Shown here: positions 26,098 through 32,990 of the stretch, in pieces
How positions within the stretch are numbered: the first letter of the stretch is position 1
Layout: each line of letters begins with the position of its first letter
Source: a virus
IMG/VR virus record: IMGVR_UViG_3300047481_002822
Span: 1 to 33,900 of that record
Strand: one strand, 5' to 3'
DNA: 33,900 nucleotides
Position numbers and translations under genes: made by a program
The notes under the pieces: model-generated
The model's database searches: none
What the model was told of the DNA's origin: nothing
Seen by the model: only the letters and a program-made list of their open reading frames with translations

Positions 26098-26331
26098 CAG
26101 AGATAATCACAGATGGAAAACGTGTAACCCCTCGGAATGTTTTTTCCGAATATTCAGAGGTCAAAATAAGTGAGGCCGGACCACCCATAATTTCAGGGCA
26201 TACCGGCCTCGAGGTTACTGCCTCCACGGTCCAAGGAGATTTCACCTACGCATAATTAGCGGATCCTGCGCGTGGTACGCAGTGGACCATCCTATCATAG
26301 TTCCGCCCTGAACCCACGGAGCGGAAAGAAT
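26098..26331. other. Non-coding interval with two hairpins
   Basis: No gene is supported here. GAGGCCGG-(23 nt)-CCGGCCTC (26172-26210) is an 8-bp perfect stem. A second short stem, TCGGAA/TTCCGA around 26134-26150, lies closer to the promoter. It may hold a terminator for the upstream operon or a small RNA; I see no further signal. Confidence 0.4.
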
Positions 26332-26667
26332 TTAGGAATTCACAGCATTTCGCATGGGAACCACAACCTTTTCTAGGAGCTTACCGAGCACGATCGTCTT
26401 GCGTGCGTTCTTCTGAGTCCTCGTGGGAGATTCAGCACCGATGCCGAGGGACGCCTTCAGGTACTTCCGTCCGGCCCGCTTCGCGTTCATCTCGGCGGCA
26501 AACTTGCGCCACATCTTGCGAAACTTACGCTTCGCGATGCGTGCCTCTTCGGGTGGAAGATCCGCGAGGATCCTGTTGTAATCGAAGTAGATCTTCTTGA
26601 TGGGGACGATGCCCAACTGGTGGGAGACGGTCTCCAGGAAGAAGTTTCTTACGATGTCGTGTGTCAT
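26332..26667 (-). CDS. Hypothetical basic protein, 111 aa
   Basis: ATG 26667 overlaps the metallopeptidase stop by 4 nt. Highly basic and helical (EEARIAKRKFRKMWRKFAAE; AKRAGRKYLKASLG), so it may bind nucleic acid. Last gene of the AAA ATPase unit. Not recognised. Confidence 0.65.
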   Translation of the reverse strand: MTHDIVRNFFLETVSHQLGIVPIKKIYFDYNRILADLPPEEARIAKRKFRKMWRKFAAEMNAKRAGRKYLKASLGIGAESPTRTQKNARKTIVLGKLLEKVVVPMRNAVNS

Positions 26668-27218
26668 TCGTCTTCACTTTCGGGTTTGAAAGTACCAGGT
26701 TTGAGTGTCCATTTGATGTAGGACCTGATGCACTTGAGTCGAAGTGCGTCGAAGTGGTCCCTGTCTATTCTCAAGTCGAGTCGCTTTGCCAACTTCCAGC
26801 CTCGGTGCCACGCCTCCAACTCCTCCTCGAGGCACGAGACCCTGTGGTGGAAAGTCTTCGTGACTTCGGGATCGGACTGTGGGTAACCCATGCCGAATCT
26901 GTCGTGATCATCGTTGACTCCGATGAGGTGGTGACCACACTCGTGGAGGAGGACGGAGACCTGGTTTCGTGTGGAGAGTCGGCTGGATATGATTATCTCT
27001 TTTGACTGAGAGTGATAAGTTCCGTTTGGTTTCTTGGCGAAGGTCACCTTGAGTTTTCGTTCCTTGCACCAGTCCACAAGTTTTGAAAGGTCTGAAATGG
27101 CGAGGACTTCGAGTGCCCAAGCGAGCTCGCTCTCTTTGTTAGAGGGGGCCGCGACGTGGGCCCGACAGTACCGGGCCCACGCGCGTTCCTTCCAGACTTC
27201 AAGTTCGAATTCCCGCAT
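26664..27218 (-). CDS. Zinc metallopeptidase-like protein (HExxH)
   Basis: 184 aa. SVLLHECGHHLIGVND (about 91-106) carries HExxH, and EEELEAWHRGWKLAKRL (about 130-147) supplies the downstream Glu ligand typical of gluzincin/ImmA-like phage peptidases. The N-terminus is helical and the end acidic. It sits between a MoxR AAA ATPase and a basic protein; AAA ATPase plus metallopeptidase pairs are known in phages, though their target is unknown. ATG 27218 follows the ATPase stop by 9 nt. Confidence 0.7.
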   Translation of the reverse strand: MREFELEVWKERAWARYCRAHVAAPSNKESELAWALEVLAISDLSKLVDWCKERKLKVTFAKKPNGTYHSQSKEIIISSRLSTRNQVSVLLHECGHHLIGVNDDHDRFGMGYPQSDPEVTKTFHHRVSCLEEELEAWHRGWKLAKRLDLRIDRDHFDALRLKCIRSYIKWTLKPGTFKPESEDE

Positions 27219-27227
27219 GGGGGAACC

Positions 27228-28349
27228 TCACTTGTCGCCCGTCTTCTTCTTGTTGTTCGTCGAGGACAGAGCCTTGATGGCCGCGTCGGCGGAGACACCG
27301 AAGGACTCGAGAATGCCTTCCACGCACCACTTGTGGATCTGCTTCGCGAGCTCGAGGTTCTCGGTCCCGCTGCCTTGCGTCAGCTTCGACCAGCACGCCA
27401 CACGGAGCTCTCCAGGCAAGTCCTTCATGAAGTCCTGCAGGTTCTTGCCCTGCTTGTCGTCGAGGGTCTTGAGGTTCTTCGTCACGTAGTCCGTCACCTT
27501 CTCGATGAGGATGTTGTGCTTCTCCGTGCCGAGCTTGTTGACCTTCTTCTTCACCTTGGCGTAGCCGTTGATCACGTCGGCACCGCTGACTTGGTAGTCG
27601 ATGGTCTTCGCGAACGAGTGGAACGCGATGGTGGCCTCGTTGCCGACGTAGCCACGGCAGAGCGGGTAGAAGATGGGGCTGTCGGGCTTGTCCACCACGT
27701 CCGCGATGGTGAGAGCATTGGACAGACGCTCCCACGAGCGGCGACTCGGCGTCACCTTGCCGGGCTCCGAGTCCTTGGGACAGTCGAGCCACTTCTCGTT
27801 GCCGGCGATGAAGTCGGTGACGATGTCGGCGACGTGGCCGTCGCGGGCCCACAGGACCCAGTCCTCGACGGTCGGTTCGAGGTCGATCGTCCAGAAACGA
27901 TCGAGCAATGCGGGATCCATCTCGTTGACGGTGTACGCCGCCGAGTTGTTGACGGCCGCGAAGACGCGGGTCTCCGAGTGGAGCTTCCAGCCGTTGAGCT
28001 CGCGATCGAGCACGACCTGGAAGGCAGCCTGCATCACCTCCGGCGTGGCTCGGTTGAGCTCGTCGAGGAACAGGGCGACGGGGATCTCGCACGCCCGCTT
28101 GTACCAGTCGGGCGGATTGAAACGAGTCACCTCGCCGTCGGTGGAGGGAAGGCCGACCATGTCGCCTTCGGTCATTTGACTGAGGCGGCGGTCGATCACG
28201 GGCAGCTTGAATGCAGATGCCACCTGGCGAACGACCTGGGACTTGCCGATGCCGTGTGGACCACGGAGGAGGACAGAGGTGTCCACGGGAAGCACTTCGG
28301 CGACGGTGAGAAAGGTCTTGATCGACATGGAGGTAGAGCTGTTCGACAT
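27228..28349 (-). CDS. MoxR-type AAA+ ATPase
   Basis: 373 aa. Walker A is GPHGIGKSQ (30-38), Walker B ALFLDELNRA with D97/E98, and sensor 1 lies in RVFAAVNNS; DPALLDRF contributes the arginine finger region. The C-terminal half is helical. MoxR ATPases usually act as chaperones for VWA-domain or metal-loading partners; the metallopeptidase at 1..267 is of the usual partner type. ATG 28349 has SD AGGAG 6 nt upstream and a 25-nt gap from its -10 box, so this unit has a leader. Confidence 0.92.
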   Translation of the reverse strand: MSNSSTSMSIKTFLTVAEVLPVDTSVLLRGPHGIGKSQVVRQVASAFKLPVIDRRLSQMTEGDMVGLPSTDGEVTRFNPPDWYKRACEIPVALFLDELNRATPEVMQAAFQVVLDRELNGWKLHSETRVFAAVNNSAAYTVNEMDPALLDRFWTIDLEPTVEDWVLWARDGHVADIVTDFIAGNEKWLDCPKDSEPGKVTPSRRSWERLSNALTIADVVDKPDSPIFYPLCRGYVGNEATIAFHSFAKTIDYQVSGADVINGYAKVKKKVNKLGTEKHNILIEKVTDYVTKNLKTLDDKQGKNLQDFMKDLPGELRVACWSKLTQGSGTENLELAKQIHKWCVEGILESFGVSADAAIKALSSTNNKKKTGDK

Positions 28350-28374
28350 GGGTTCTCCTGGTGTGTTGGATCTT

Positions 28375-28403
28375 AGTTTAACTTATTGACGGACCACTTT
28401 GCA
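28375..28403 (-). promoter_or_regulatory. Promoter of the MoxR unit (-35 TGCAAA, -10 TAAACT)
   Basis: TGCAAA (28398-28403), 17-nt spacer, TAAACT (28375-28380), 25 nt to ATG 28349; the leader carries AGGAG. Confidence 0.75.
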
Positions 28404-28432
28404 CTAGTGTCTTCCACCAGCATCGCCTGTGA

Positions 28433-29062
28433 TCACTCGGCGAGTTTCTCGAGGTTGCGAGGTTCGACCCACGTGCCGTTCGCCTCGCGGACCTGCCAGT
28501 TGTCCTCGTCCTTCACGAGGACGCCACCGGTGTTGGCCGACACCCAGGCGACGCGGCCGGTCGTGCCGACAGGCACCTTGCGGCCGCGGGCGACGACGAC
28601 GCGGTCGCCCTTCACGAAGGAACGACGCTTGTAATCGATCTCGCTGATGGCGGAGCGAAGCTCGTCGAGCTGCTTCACGATGGGACCGCCGATGCAGCGG
28701 TAGGCAGCGCTCGACCCGAGCGGGTCGGGCGTGCCGCGGCGATGGTCGTACCTGCTGTGACGGGGATGCACCCCGGACTTCTTGCGAGAAGCCTCGGTGC
28801 ACGCAGGGTTGGTGCACGAGCCGAACTCGGCGCAGGACCCGTCCATCATGTCGAGGGTGTCCCACACGACGATCCAACCGCGGCCCCAGCAGGTCTGGCA
28901 GCCGTCTGCTGCCGCGAAGGCCGCCGCGAGCGATGCCCGGATGTCCGTCGCGACGCCGTTGAGGAAATCGGAGAGCCGATCGCGCTCTGCTTCGAGCTCG
29001 AACTGCACATCCGCGAGGGTGACGGGGAGGTCGAGCTTCTTCGTGGACTTCTTCGTAGCCAT
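28433..29062 (-). CDS. Zinc-finger protein with C-terminal KOW-like domain
   Basis: 209 aa from ATG 29062, exactly 6 nt from its -10 box. A basic start (MATKKSTKKLD) is followed by a helical region, a Cys cluster (CQTCWGRGW, then CAEFGSCTNPAC) and, at about 153-205, the KOW-like end: KGDRVVVARGRKVPVGTTG, RVAWVSANTGGVLV, WVEPRNLE. It is the longest and clearest member of the window's KOW-like set and links it to nucleic-acid-binding folds. Confidence 0.75.
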   Translation of the reverse strand: MATKKSTKKLDLPVTLADVQFELEAERDRLSDFLNGVATDIRASLAAAFAAADGCQTCWGRGWIVVWDTLDMMDGSCAEFGSCTNPACTEASRKKSGVHPRHSRYDHRRGTPDPLGSSAAYRCIGGPIVKQLDELRSAISEIDYKRRSFVKGDRVVVARGRKVPVGTTGRVAWVSANTGGVLVKDEDNWQVREANGTWVEPRNLEKLAE

Positions 29063-29068
29063 GGTCTT

Positions 29069-29097
29069 AGTATAACTCACTGTCTACCAACTTTGCA
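29069..29097 (-). promoter_or_regulatory. Promoter (-35 TGCAAA, -10 TATACT)
   Basis: TGCAAA (29092-29097), 17-nt spacer, TATACT (29069-29074), exactly 6 nt to ATG 29062. Confidence 0.8.
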
Positions 29098-29104
29098 CAA
29101 CACC

Positions 29105-29134
29105 AGTGAATTTTTTCGCTTGGAAAATTCCACT
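29105..29134 (-). terminator. Hairpin downstream of the MazG unit, terminator-like
   Basis: AGTG-G-AATTTT and AAAATT-CACT form a 10-bp stem with one bulge around a short loop. It overlaps the stop codon of the microprotein 29133..29213 and lies just upstream of the next promoter. It may be bidirectional. Confidence 0.45.
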
Positions 29135-29213
29135 ACTTGAAGGAGTGGATAACCGCTGCCAGCGCGAAAAAACCTATGACGAGGCCTGACAAGAAGAGAG
29201 CTGCGTGCAACAC
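29133..29213 (-). CDS. Possible membrane microprotein, 26 aa
   Basis: GTG 29213, out of frame within the MazG-like gene tail, to TAG 29133. One hydrophobic helix (ALFLSGLVIGFFALAAVI) and a short basic end (HSFK). No clear Shine-Dalgarno; the hydrophobicity and location before a hairpin are the only support. Confidence 0.4.
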   Translation of the reverse strand: MLHAALFLSGLVIGFFALAAVIHSFK

Positions 29214-29743
29214 ACAATAAGTAGGTTGCTCACTTTCTCTCCAAGACGTTGCTTTGCGAGAAGTTCATCGACGACTTTTTCGTCTTCTCGATTGACGGCA
29301 GGCAAAGCTTCCTGTATGGCGAGAAGTTTCCGCTGAAGTTCTTCGGCTCGAGCGAGTTCCTTGTAGTATCGACTCTCCATCTCGGTGCTCTGCTGTACGG
29401 CCTTGTTGTACTTGTCCTCGAGGTCTGTTTGAGGCTTGACAGTCTCTAGGCGAGACTTGAGTCTCGTCAGCTTCTTAGACATTTCATCTGTCACGAGGTC
29501 GACTCCGACGACCCGCGCTGCACACATCACCATCACGAGCACGTCGGCTATTTCAGAAGCGACGGCGCGGACGTCGAGCGTGCGAGATCGAGAGTGCTGC
29601 AGAGCAACGATCAATTCCGCGCATTCCTCGATCGTCTTGTTGAGCTGAGCGTCCTCGCCCCACGCTTTGATCGTCGTCTCGGCGACGTGGTAGGCACAGA
29701 CTAAGTTGTCGAAGAGCTTTAATTTTGCTGTCTCGTCTTGCAT
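29174..29743 (-). CDS. MazG-like nucleotide pyrophosphohydrolase with coiled-coil tail
   Basis: 189 aa from ATG 29743; an upstream in-frame start (29785) would precede the promoter. The N-terminal 100 residues have the MazG/all-alpha NTPase motif: KTIEECAEL (E39, E40, E43) and VASEIADVLV (E64, D67), the four metal ligands. Residues about 105-170 form a coiled-coil (QQSTEMESRYYKELARAEEL). It would hydrolyse NTPs or dNTPs; phage MazG proteins may also act on (p)ppGpp. A 10-nt gap from the -10 box. Confidence 0.75.
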   Translation of the reverse strand: MQDETAKLKLFDNLVCAYHVAETTIKAWGEDAQLNKTIEECAELIVALQHSRSRTLDVRAVASEIADVLVMVMCAARVVGVDLVTDEMSKKLTRLKSRLETVKPQTDLEDKYNKAVQQSTEMESRYYKELARAEELQRKLLAIQEALPAVNREDEKVVDELLAKQRLGEKVSNLLIVCCTQLSSCQASS

Positions 29744-29753
29744 GGCTGCTGTA

Positions 29754-29782
29754 AATGTAACATCTGGTGGCCACGAATTACA
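29754..29782 (-). promoter_or_regulatory. Promoter of the MazG-like gene (-35 TGTAAT, -10 TACATT)
   Basis: TGTAAT (29777-29782), 17-nt spacer, TACATT (29754-29759), 10 nt to ATG 29743. Confidence 0.6.
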
Positions 29783-29876
29783 CACTGTGACACTAAGTAT
29801 TTGTAAAATATCGTGTGTGAATCAAATTGAGTTATGGGCGATTAGTTACTTTAAAGACACACCCATGGAGATCATG

Positions 29877-30563
29877 ATGCGCAAGTTCTTCAAACATATA
29901 CTAGTAACGGCTTTCGTCATGTCCTTCATAGGATCGATAAGCGCCTCGGAACAGGTCAGAGACCCAGAAAAGACGAAGTTGATCGACTCAAGAGCGATGA
30001 TTCAAGATGATTTCAGTGGGCTCGAGACGACACCCATCGTGAAGGCTTTCGTCACGTGGATGGAAGAGACGCAGGGTGACATCTTGATAATGCCTCCCAC
30101 AGACAACGACGGCATGTTCTTCGATCTCGCAATGAAGGGCGATTCTGGAGTTGTAAAGGTCTTTGACATGGACCTGCAGGCAGACGCTAGCAATCCTGAC
30201 CCGTGGTCGAAGGGTTGCCGTCACACGTTCTACCTCATAAGAATCACCTCGAGCAATCCTGTTGTAAAAGCTCTCGATGGAGAGAACAGAGAGATCCTCG
30301 CGTTCACCTTCACGGGTTGCACTTTTAAATTCATCGCGGTCGTGGCGGATCGCATGCGAGACGAAGACATGATGTACACGACGATGCTTCACGAACTGGG
30401 TCACATGTGGGGTCTACCCGACAACAAGGACGGCAAGACCTCCATAATGAACGGATCGTGGCCGGGGTCTAAGTGCATCACGAAGAAAGACCTGCACGAC
30501 GTGTACGACAAGCACAACAAGACCGGCATGGAACCCAAAGACAGAGGCTGCGGGTCCAAGTAA
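29877..30563 (+). CDS. Secreted metzincin-type zinc protease
   Basis: 228 aa from ATG 29877, 6 nt after GGAG. A signal peptide (MRKFFKHILVTAFVMSFIGS, then ISAS) leads to a catalytic HELGHMWGLPD with His172 (HExxHxxGxxD, the snapalysin-like variant with Asp as third ligand) and a Met-turn SIMNG with M191. Cys near GCRHT, TGCTF, SKCIT and GCGSK should form disulfides. Secreted metzincins are unusual in phages; possible targets are envelope proteins or capsular material. It is alone on the + strand, so perhaps late. The stop lies 2 nt from that of a convergent gene. Confidence 0.85.
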   Translation: MRKFFKHILVTAFVMSFIGSISASEQVRDPEKTKLIDSRAMIQDDFSGLETTPIVKAFVTWMEETQGDILIMPPTDNDGMFFDLAMKGDSGVVKVFDMDLQADASNPDPWSKGCRHTFYLIRITSSNPVVKALDGENREILAFTFTGCTFKFIAVVADRMRDEDMMYTTMLHELGHMWGLPDNKDGKTSIMNGSWPGSKCITKKDLHDVYDKHNKTGMEPKDRGCGSK

Positions 30564-30565
30564 AT

Positions 30566-30736
30566 CTATGGCTCGACCTTTGTGAGCAGAGAAGTCTTCA
30601 CAATTTTTACTTCGTCACCGAAGAGGACACGTGCGTAAGAGCCTTCGTACTGAACATAGGCAGTTAAGCCCAGCACAGTTCCTGGTGTCGAATTGTCTTT
30701 TGTGGTGACGAAGTCACCTTGCTTTAGGTGCATCAT
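30566..30736 (-). CDS. KOW/SH3-like small protein, 56 aa
   Basis: Start chosen at ATG 30736 (MMHLKQGDF); ATG 30772 is an alternative with more overlap. Family pattern: LKQGDFVTTKD, TPGTVLGLTAYVQY and ARVLFGDEVKIV, closing SLLTKVEP. It overlaps the related gene 30714..31046 and ends 2 nt from the metzincin stop. Unknown role. Confidence 0.6.
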   Translation of the reverse strand: MMHLKQGDFVTTKDNSTPGTVLGLTAYVQYEGSYARVLFGDEVKIVKTSLLTKVEP

Positions 30737-31046
30737 TGAAATCACTGCAGAGGTCAAAATCGTCATTGACATTCTCTAAAAGTCCGGCGTGAACGATTCC
30801 TACGAGACCTCGTTCGAAGAGGATCTGCACGTAGTGGAACAGGATGTTGTCCTGTCTGTCTGTGAAGTTGTTGAGGACGATTCCCATCTCTCCTCCCGTG
30901 ACAGTGAATGCAACGTTGGCGAATGAGAAATTGCTTGAAGCGGCGTATGCATTCACCTTGTCGTTGGCTCGACGTACCGTCACCAAGTCACCCGTCTGTA
31001 GGCGGGGTATGACACGCAGGGAGGGTCGAGGCGGAATGCTGTGCAC
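30714..31046 (-). CDS. KOW/SH3-like protein, 110 aa
   Basis: GTG 31046. Basic N-terminus (HSIPPRPSLRVIPR), then the family pattern: LQTGDLVTVRR, GGEMGIVLNNF, ILFERGLVGIVHAGLLENV. A polar C-terminal tail follows (DDFDLCSDFND). The start is uncertain: no Shine-Dalgarno, and the upstream TATGAT abuts the GTG. Confidence 0.6.
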   Translation of the reverse strand: MHSIPPRPSLRVIPRLQTGDLVTVRRANDKVNAYAASSNFSFANVAFTVTGGEMGIVLNNFTDRQDNILFHYVQILFERGLVGIVHAGLLENVNDDFDLCSDFNDAPKAR

Positions 31047-31088
31047 ATCATAGATATTCCGCTCTCAAACTTTGACGATTGAACCGGA

Positions 31089-31373
31089 TCAGTTCGATCC
31101 TTCGATCTTGGTCGATTTCTCTGTGAAGAGACTCTTAAGTATGTCAACAGACGACTCACGAGGAGGAGGAACTGCGGCGCCTTCGTCCACGTACTGTCTC
31201 TCAGCAGTTTCCAAGATCACAGCGGCGAGTATCGCATCGACTGCTTCTGCGCTGAGCCTCAAATTCACGAGTTCTGCTGTGATCTTCTTCACGGACTGTT
31301 GTCTTAGGGGCGTGAGTGAACTCATGATCGCCATCATCGCTGCCTGTGTCACTGAATTGTCTGCACTGCTCAT
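31089..31373 (-). CDS. Hypothetical helical protein, 94 aa
   Basis: ATG 31373 (MSSADNSVTQAAM), 7 nt from its -10 box; a longer frame lies inside the previous gene. Helical: TPLRQQSVKKITAELVNLRL and EAVDAILAAVILETAERQY, then a charged tail (PPPRESSVDILKSLFTEK). Not recognised. Confidence 0.65.
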   Translation of the reverse strand: MSSADNSVTQAAMMAIMSSLTPLRQQSVKKITAELVNLRLSAEAVDAILAAVILETAERQYVDEGAAVPPPRESSVDILKSLFTEKSTKIEGSN

Positions 31374-31380
31374 GTTGTAA

Positions 31381-31410
31381 ATAGTACCACTTTTGAGAGT
31401 GCACTTTACA
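31381..31410 (-). promoter_or_regulatory. Promoter (-35 TGTAAA, -10 TACTAT)
   Basis: TGTAAA (31405-31410), 18-nt spacer, TACTAT (31381-31386), 7 nt to ATG 31373. The -35 box overlaps the TAA stop of 31406..31639. Confidence 0.62.
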
Positions 31411-31639
31411 AGACAATCTCTCGCAAATGGACCCGAGGAGTCCAACCGTATTTTCCGTTGTGAAATAGCACGAGCAACTCTCCGTAGTAAGTGCCGTTCT
31501 TTGGATCACCGACCTCCAGGACGATTCCGTACGTCCCGTTGAAGACCCAGAATGAGTGCTGTGCTGCAATCGGTTCTATGAAGACGTTGACTTTATCGGA
31601 CAGATCACTTGCAGTGATGATGAGTGATCCGACCTGCAT
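31406..31639 (-). CDS. KOW/SH3-like small protein, 77 aa
   Basis: ATG 31639. Clear family member: MQVGSLIITASD, FNGTYGIVLEVGD, GELLVLFHNGKYGWTPRVHL. A GGAGG lies about 14 nt upstream, inside the end of the microprotein 31647..31721. Last gene of the unit from 32489. Confidence 0.72.
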   Translation of the reverse strand: MQVGSLIITASDLSDKVNVFIEPIAAQHSFWVFNGTYGIVLEVGDPKNGTYYGELLVLFHNGKYGWTPRVHLREIVL

Positions 31640-31646
31640 ACGTCAT

Positions 31647-31721
31647 TCAGAGCCTCCAAAATAGGTATTCCTCTCCGAACAACAAGACGAGACAGAAAAT
31701 CACACCGAGACTGATGATCAT
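31647..31721 (-). CDS. Membrane microprotein, 24 aa
   Basis: ATG 31721 directly follows the previous stop (TGAATG) with GAGG 7 nt upstream. One hydrophobic helix (MIISLGVIFCLVLLF) and a short end (GEEYLFWRL). Its coupling and Shine-Dalgarno make it more credible than its length suggests. Confidence 0.5.
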   Translation of the reverse strand: MIISLGVIFCLVLLFGEEYLFWRL

Positions 31722-31916
31722 TCAGGAACCTCGACGTTGCAATACCTCACAGTTTCTGTCGAGCGCGAGGAACTTCTTCGCCCCTCGGCCCAGGTCTGTA
31801 AAGACCCTCAACCAACCCGTGTCTCCGCCTCCTTGAGACATGACCTTCTCGACGACGAGCGCTACAGCCACTGTCTTGTCAGGCGCCAGCCACAGAATGA
31901 GGTCACCCACTTCCAT
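31722..31916 (-). CDS. KOW/SH3-like small protein, 64 aa
   Basis: ATG 31916 with GAGGA 6 nt upstream, overlapping the previous gene by 14 nt. Family pattern: MEVGDLILWLAPD, VAVALVVEKV, GDTGWLRVFTDLG, NCEVLQRRG. Function unknown. Confidence 0.7.
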   Translation of the reverse strand: MEVGDLILWLAPDKTVAVALVVEKVMSQGGGDTGWLRVFTDLGRGAKKFLALDRNCEVLQRRGS

Positions 31917-32103
31917 GGGGAATCCTCGACACCCACGTCGGATCAGAGTGGACGATCGTTCCGTCGTCGAGGCGCAAAACGTACCTGATCACACCGGGGT
32001 CAGAGCGAGCTTCGCTGTAGGATTCGACGAATCCTCGTCGACAACCAAACAACCAGCCGGTGGATCCTATGGGAAGCAGCGGCCTAACGGGTCCGTGCCT
32101 CAA
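31903..32103 (-). CDS. KOW/SH3-like small protein, 66 aa
   Basis: TTG 32103 is the only start before the conserved part, and lies inside the end of the previous gene; confidence in the start is low. The body shows FGCRRGFVESYSEARSDPG, YVLRLDDGTIVHSD and WVSRI, the family pattern shifted toward its second half. Confidence 0.55.
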   Translation of the reverse strand: MRHGPVRPLLPIGSTGWLFGCRRGFVESYSEARSDPGVIRYVLRLDDGTIVHSDPTWVSRIPHGSG

Positions 32104-32350
32104 CCTTCGTCACCACGATGGAAGGATCCGTGACACCGTCTTGACCGAGGGCGACAACGTAGGAGTGTCTGTTCTGACCCGCGGTACCGCTGTTGCGGTT
32201 GACCCACTTGACCTCGGGTCGATCCAACTTAAAGTCGTCGACTGCCGCCATCGCTTCTTGCAGTGTCTCGTGCGTGCCGAGGTCCAACACTCCGCCGCTC
32301 TTCATCTTGACTGTCACACGGAACTTCTCTGTCGTGTCGAAGTTAGTCAT
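32084..32350 (-). CDS. Hypothetical protein, 88 aa
   Basis: ATG 32350 overlaps the microprotein stop. Strand-rich: EKFRVTVKMKSGGVLDLG, THETLQEAMAAVDDFKL, then a polar C-terminal half (NSGTAGQNRHSYVVAL). Not recognised. Confidence 0.65.
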   Translation of the reverse strand: MTNFDTTEKFRVTVKMKSGGVLDLGTHETLQEAMAAVDDFKLDRPEVKWVNRNSGTAGQNRHSYVVALGQDGVTDPSIVVTKVEARTR

Positions 32351-32489
32351 TCTTGTTGCGATCCTTCAGTTGTGCGTAGTAGGCGGCAGCAAGCGCCACT
32401 GCAGCCACGACGCCATAGATGAGGAGGCCGCTGACGGCCCAGACAAACCATGCTGGTGGGACTTCGTGGATGGGTACGGATTGCTGCAT
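32343..32489 (-). CDS. Single-span membrane protein, 48 aa
   Basis: ATG 32489, exactly 6 nt from its -10 box. A short N-terminus (QQSVPIHEVPPAW), a hydrophobic helix (FVWAVSGLLIYGVVAAVALA) and a charged end (KDRNKND). First gene of the unit down to 31406. Confidence 0.62.
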   Translation of the reverse strand: MQQSVPIHEVPPAWFVWAVSGLLIYGVVAAVALAAAYYAQLKDRNKND

Positions 32490-32495
32490 GAGAAT

Positions 32496-32524
32496 ATACT
32501 AAACCGGTACTAGGAGTATTTACA
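32496..32524 (-). promoter_or_regulatory. Promoter of the 32.5-31.4 kb unit (-35 TGTAAA, -10 TAGTAT)
   Basis: TGTAAA (32519-32524), 17-nt spacer, TAGTAT (32496-32501), exactly 6 nt to ATG 32489. Confidence 0.75.
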
Positions 32525-32554
32525 ACAATATATTCCTTGTGTCACCTGGGGTGA

Positions 32555-32716
32555 TCAGAGCTGTATCCACTCACATGTGGCGGTATCGAACGCGATGGCG
32601 TTGATCGTGTCCTCACCGTGGGCCTCGACCTCCGGCAGGACCGGAGGGAGCTGAAGCTCGAGTTCGAGCTGCGTGTACTTCACCTCTTGCTTCTTCTTGA
32701 CGTCGACGTGGACCAT
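32555..32716 (-). CDS. Hypothetical acidic protein, 53 aa
   Basis: ATG 32716 with SD AGGAGG 7 nt upstream. MVHVDVKKKQEVKYTQLELE, then a strand-rich acidic body and a final DTATCEWIQL. Not recognised. Second gene of the unit from 32955. Confidence 0.6.
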   Translation of the reverse strand: MVHVDVKKKQEVKYTQLELELQLPPVLPEVEAHGEDTINAIAFDTATCEWIQL

Positions 32717-32736
32717 GGAGAGCCTCCTGTGAGTAA

Positions 32737-32955
32737 CTATGCTGTGACTTCGACCAAGTTGTCGCGAAGGACCCAACCGCTTCGTCCGAAGTCCCAGGAC
32801 ACGAAGTACGAGCTAATCCTCGGGTTGTACGTGAGCACGACGCCGAGTGAATCAACTGGAATGTTGCGGACAAATTTTCCGCGAGAGTCGCAGAGACCAG
32901 CGTAGTCGCGCGCGACGGAGACGAGGTCACCGGGGTCGAATCTTTCTTTCGTCAT
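32737..32955 (-). CDS. KOW/SH3-like small protein, 72 aa
   Basis: ATG 32955, exactly 6 nt from its -10 box. Clear family member: ERFDPGDLVSVARDYAGL, VDSLGVVLTYN, FGRSGWVLRDNLVEV. Unknown role. Confidence 0.72.
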   Translation of the reverse strand: MTKERFDPGDLVSVARDYAGLCDSRGKFVRNIPVDSLGVVLTYNPRISSYFVSWDFGRSGWVLRDNLVEVTA

Positions 32956-32961
32956 GGTCCT

Positions 32962-32989
32962 AGTATAACCTGTTCTTCACGACTTTGCA
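32962..32989 (-). promoter_or_regulatory. Promoter (-35 TGCAAA, -10 TATACT)
   Basis: TGCAAA (32984-32989), 16-nt spacer, TATACT (32962-32967), exactly 6 nt to ATG 32955. The -35 box lies 1 nt from the stop of 32991..33158. Confidence 0.75.
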
Positions 32990-32990
32990 C

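Noticed and set aside
27199-28092. 297-codon - strand frame overlapping the ATPase
   Set aside because: Arg/Pro-rich composition typical of an out-of-frame shadow in GC-rich coding DNA.
27156-28376. 406-codon + strand frame across the MoxR region
   Set aside because: It mirrors the AAA ATPase codon structure; the - strand frame has Walker A, Walker B and a Shine-Dalgarno, and the + frame has no recognisable motif.
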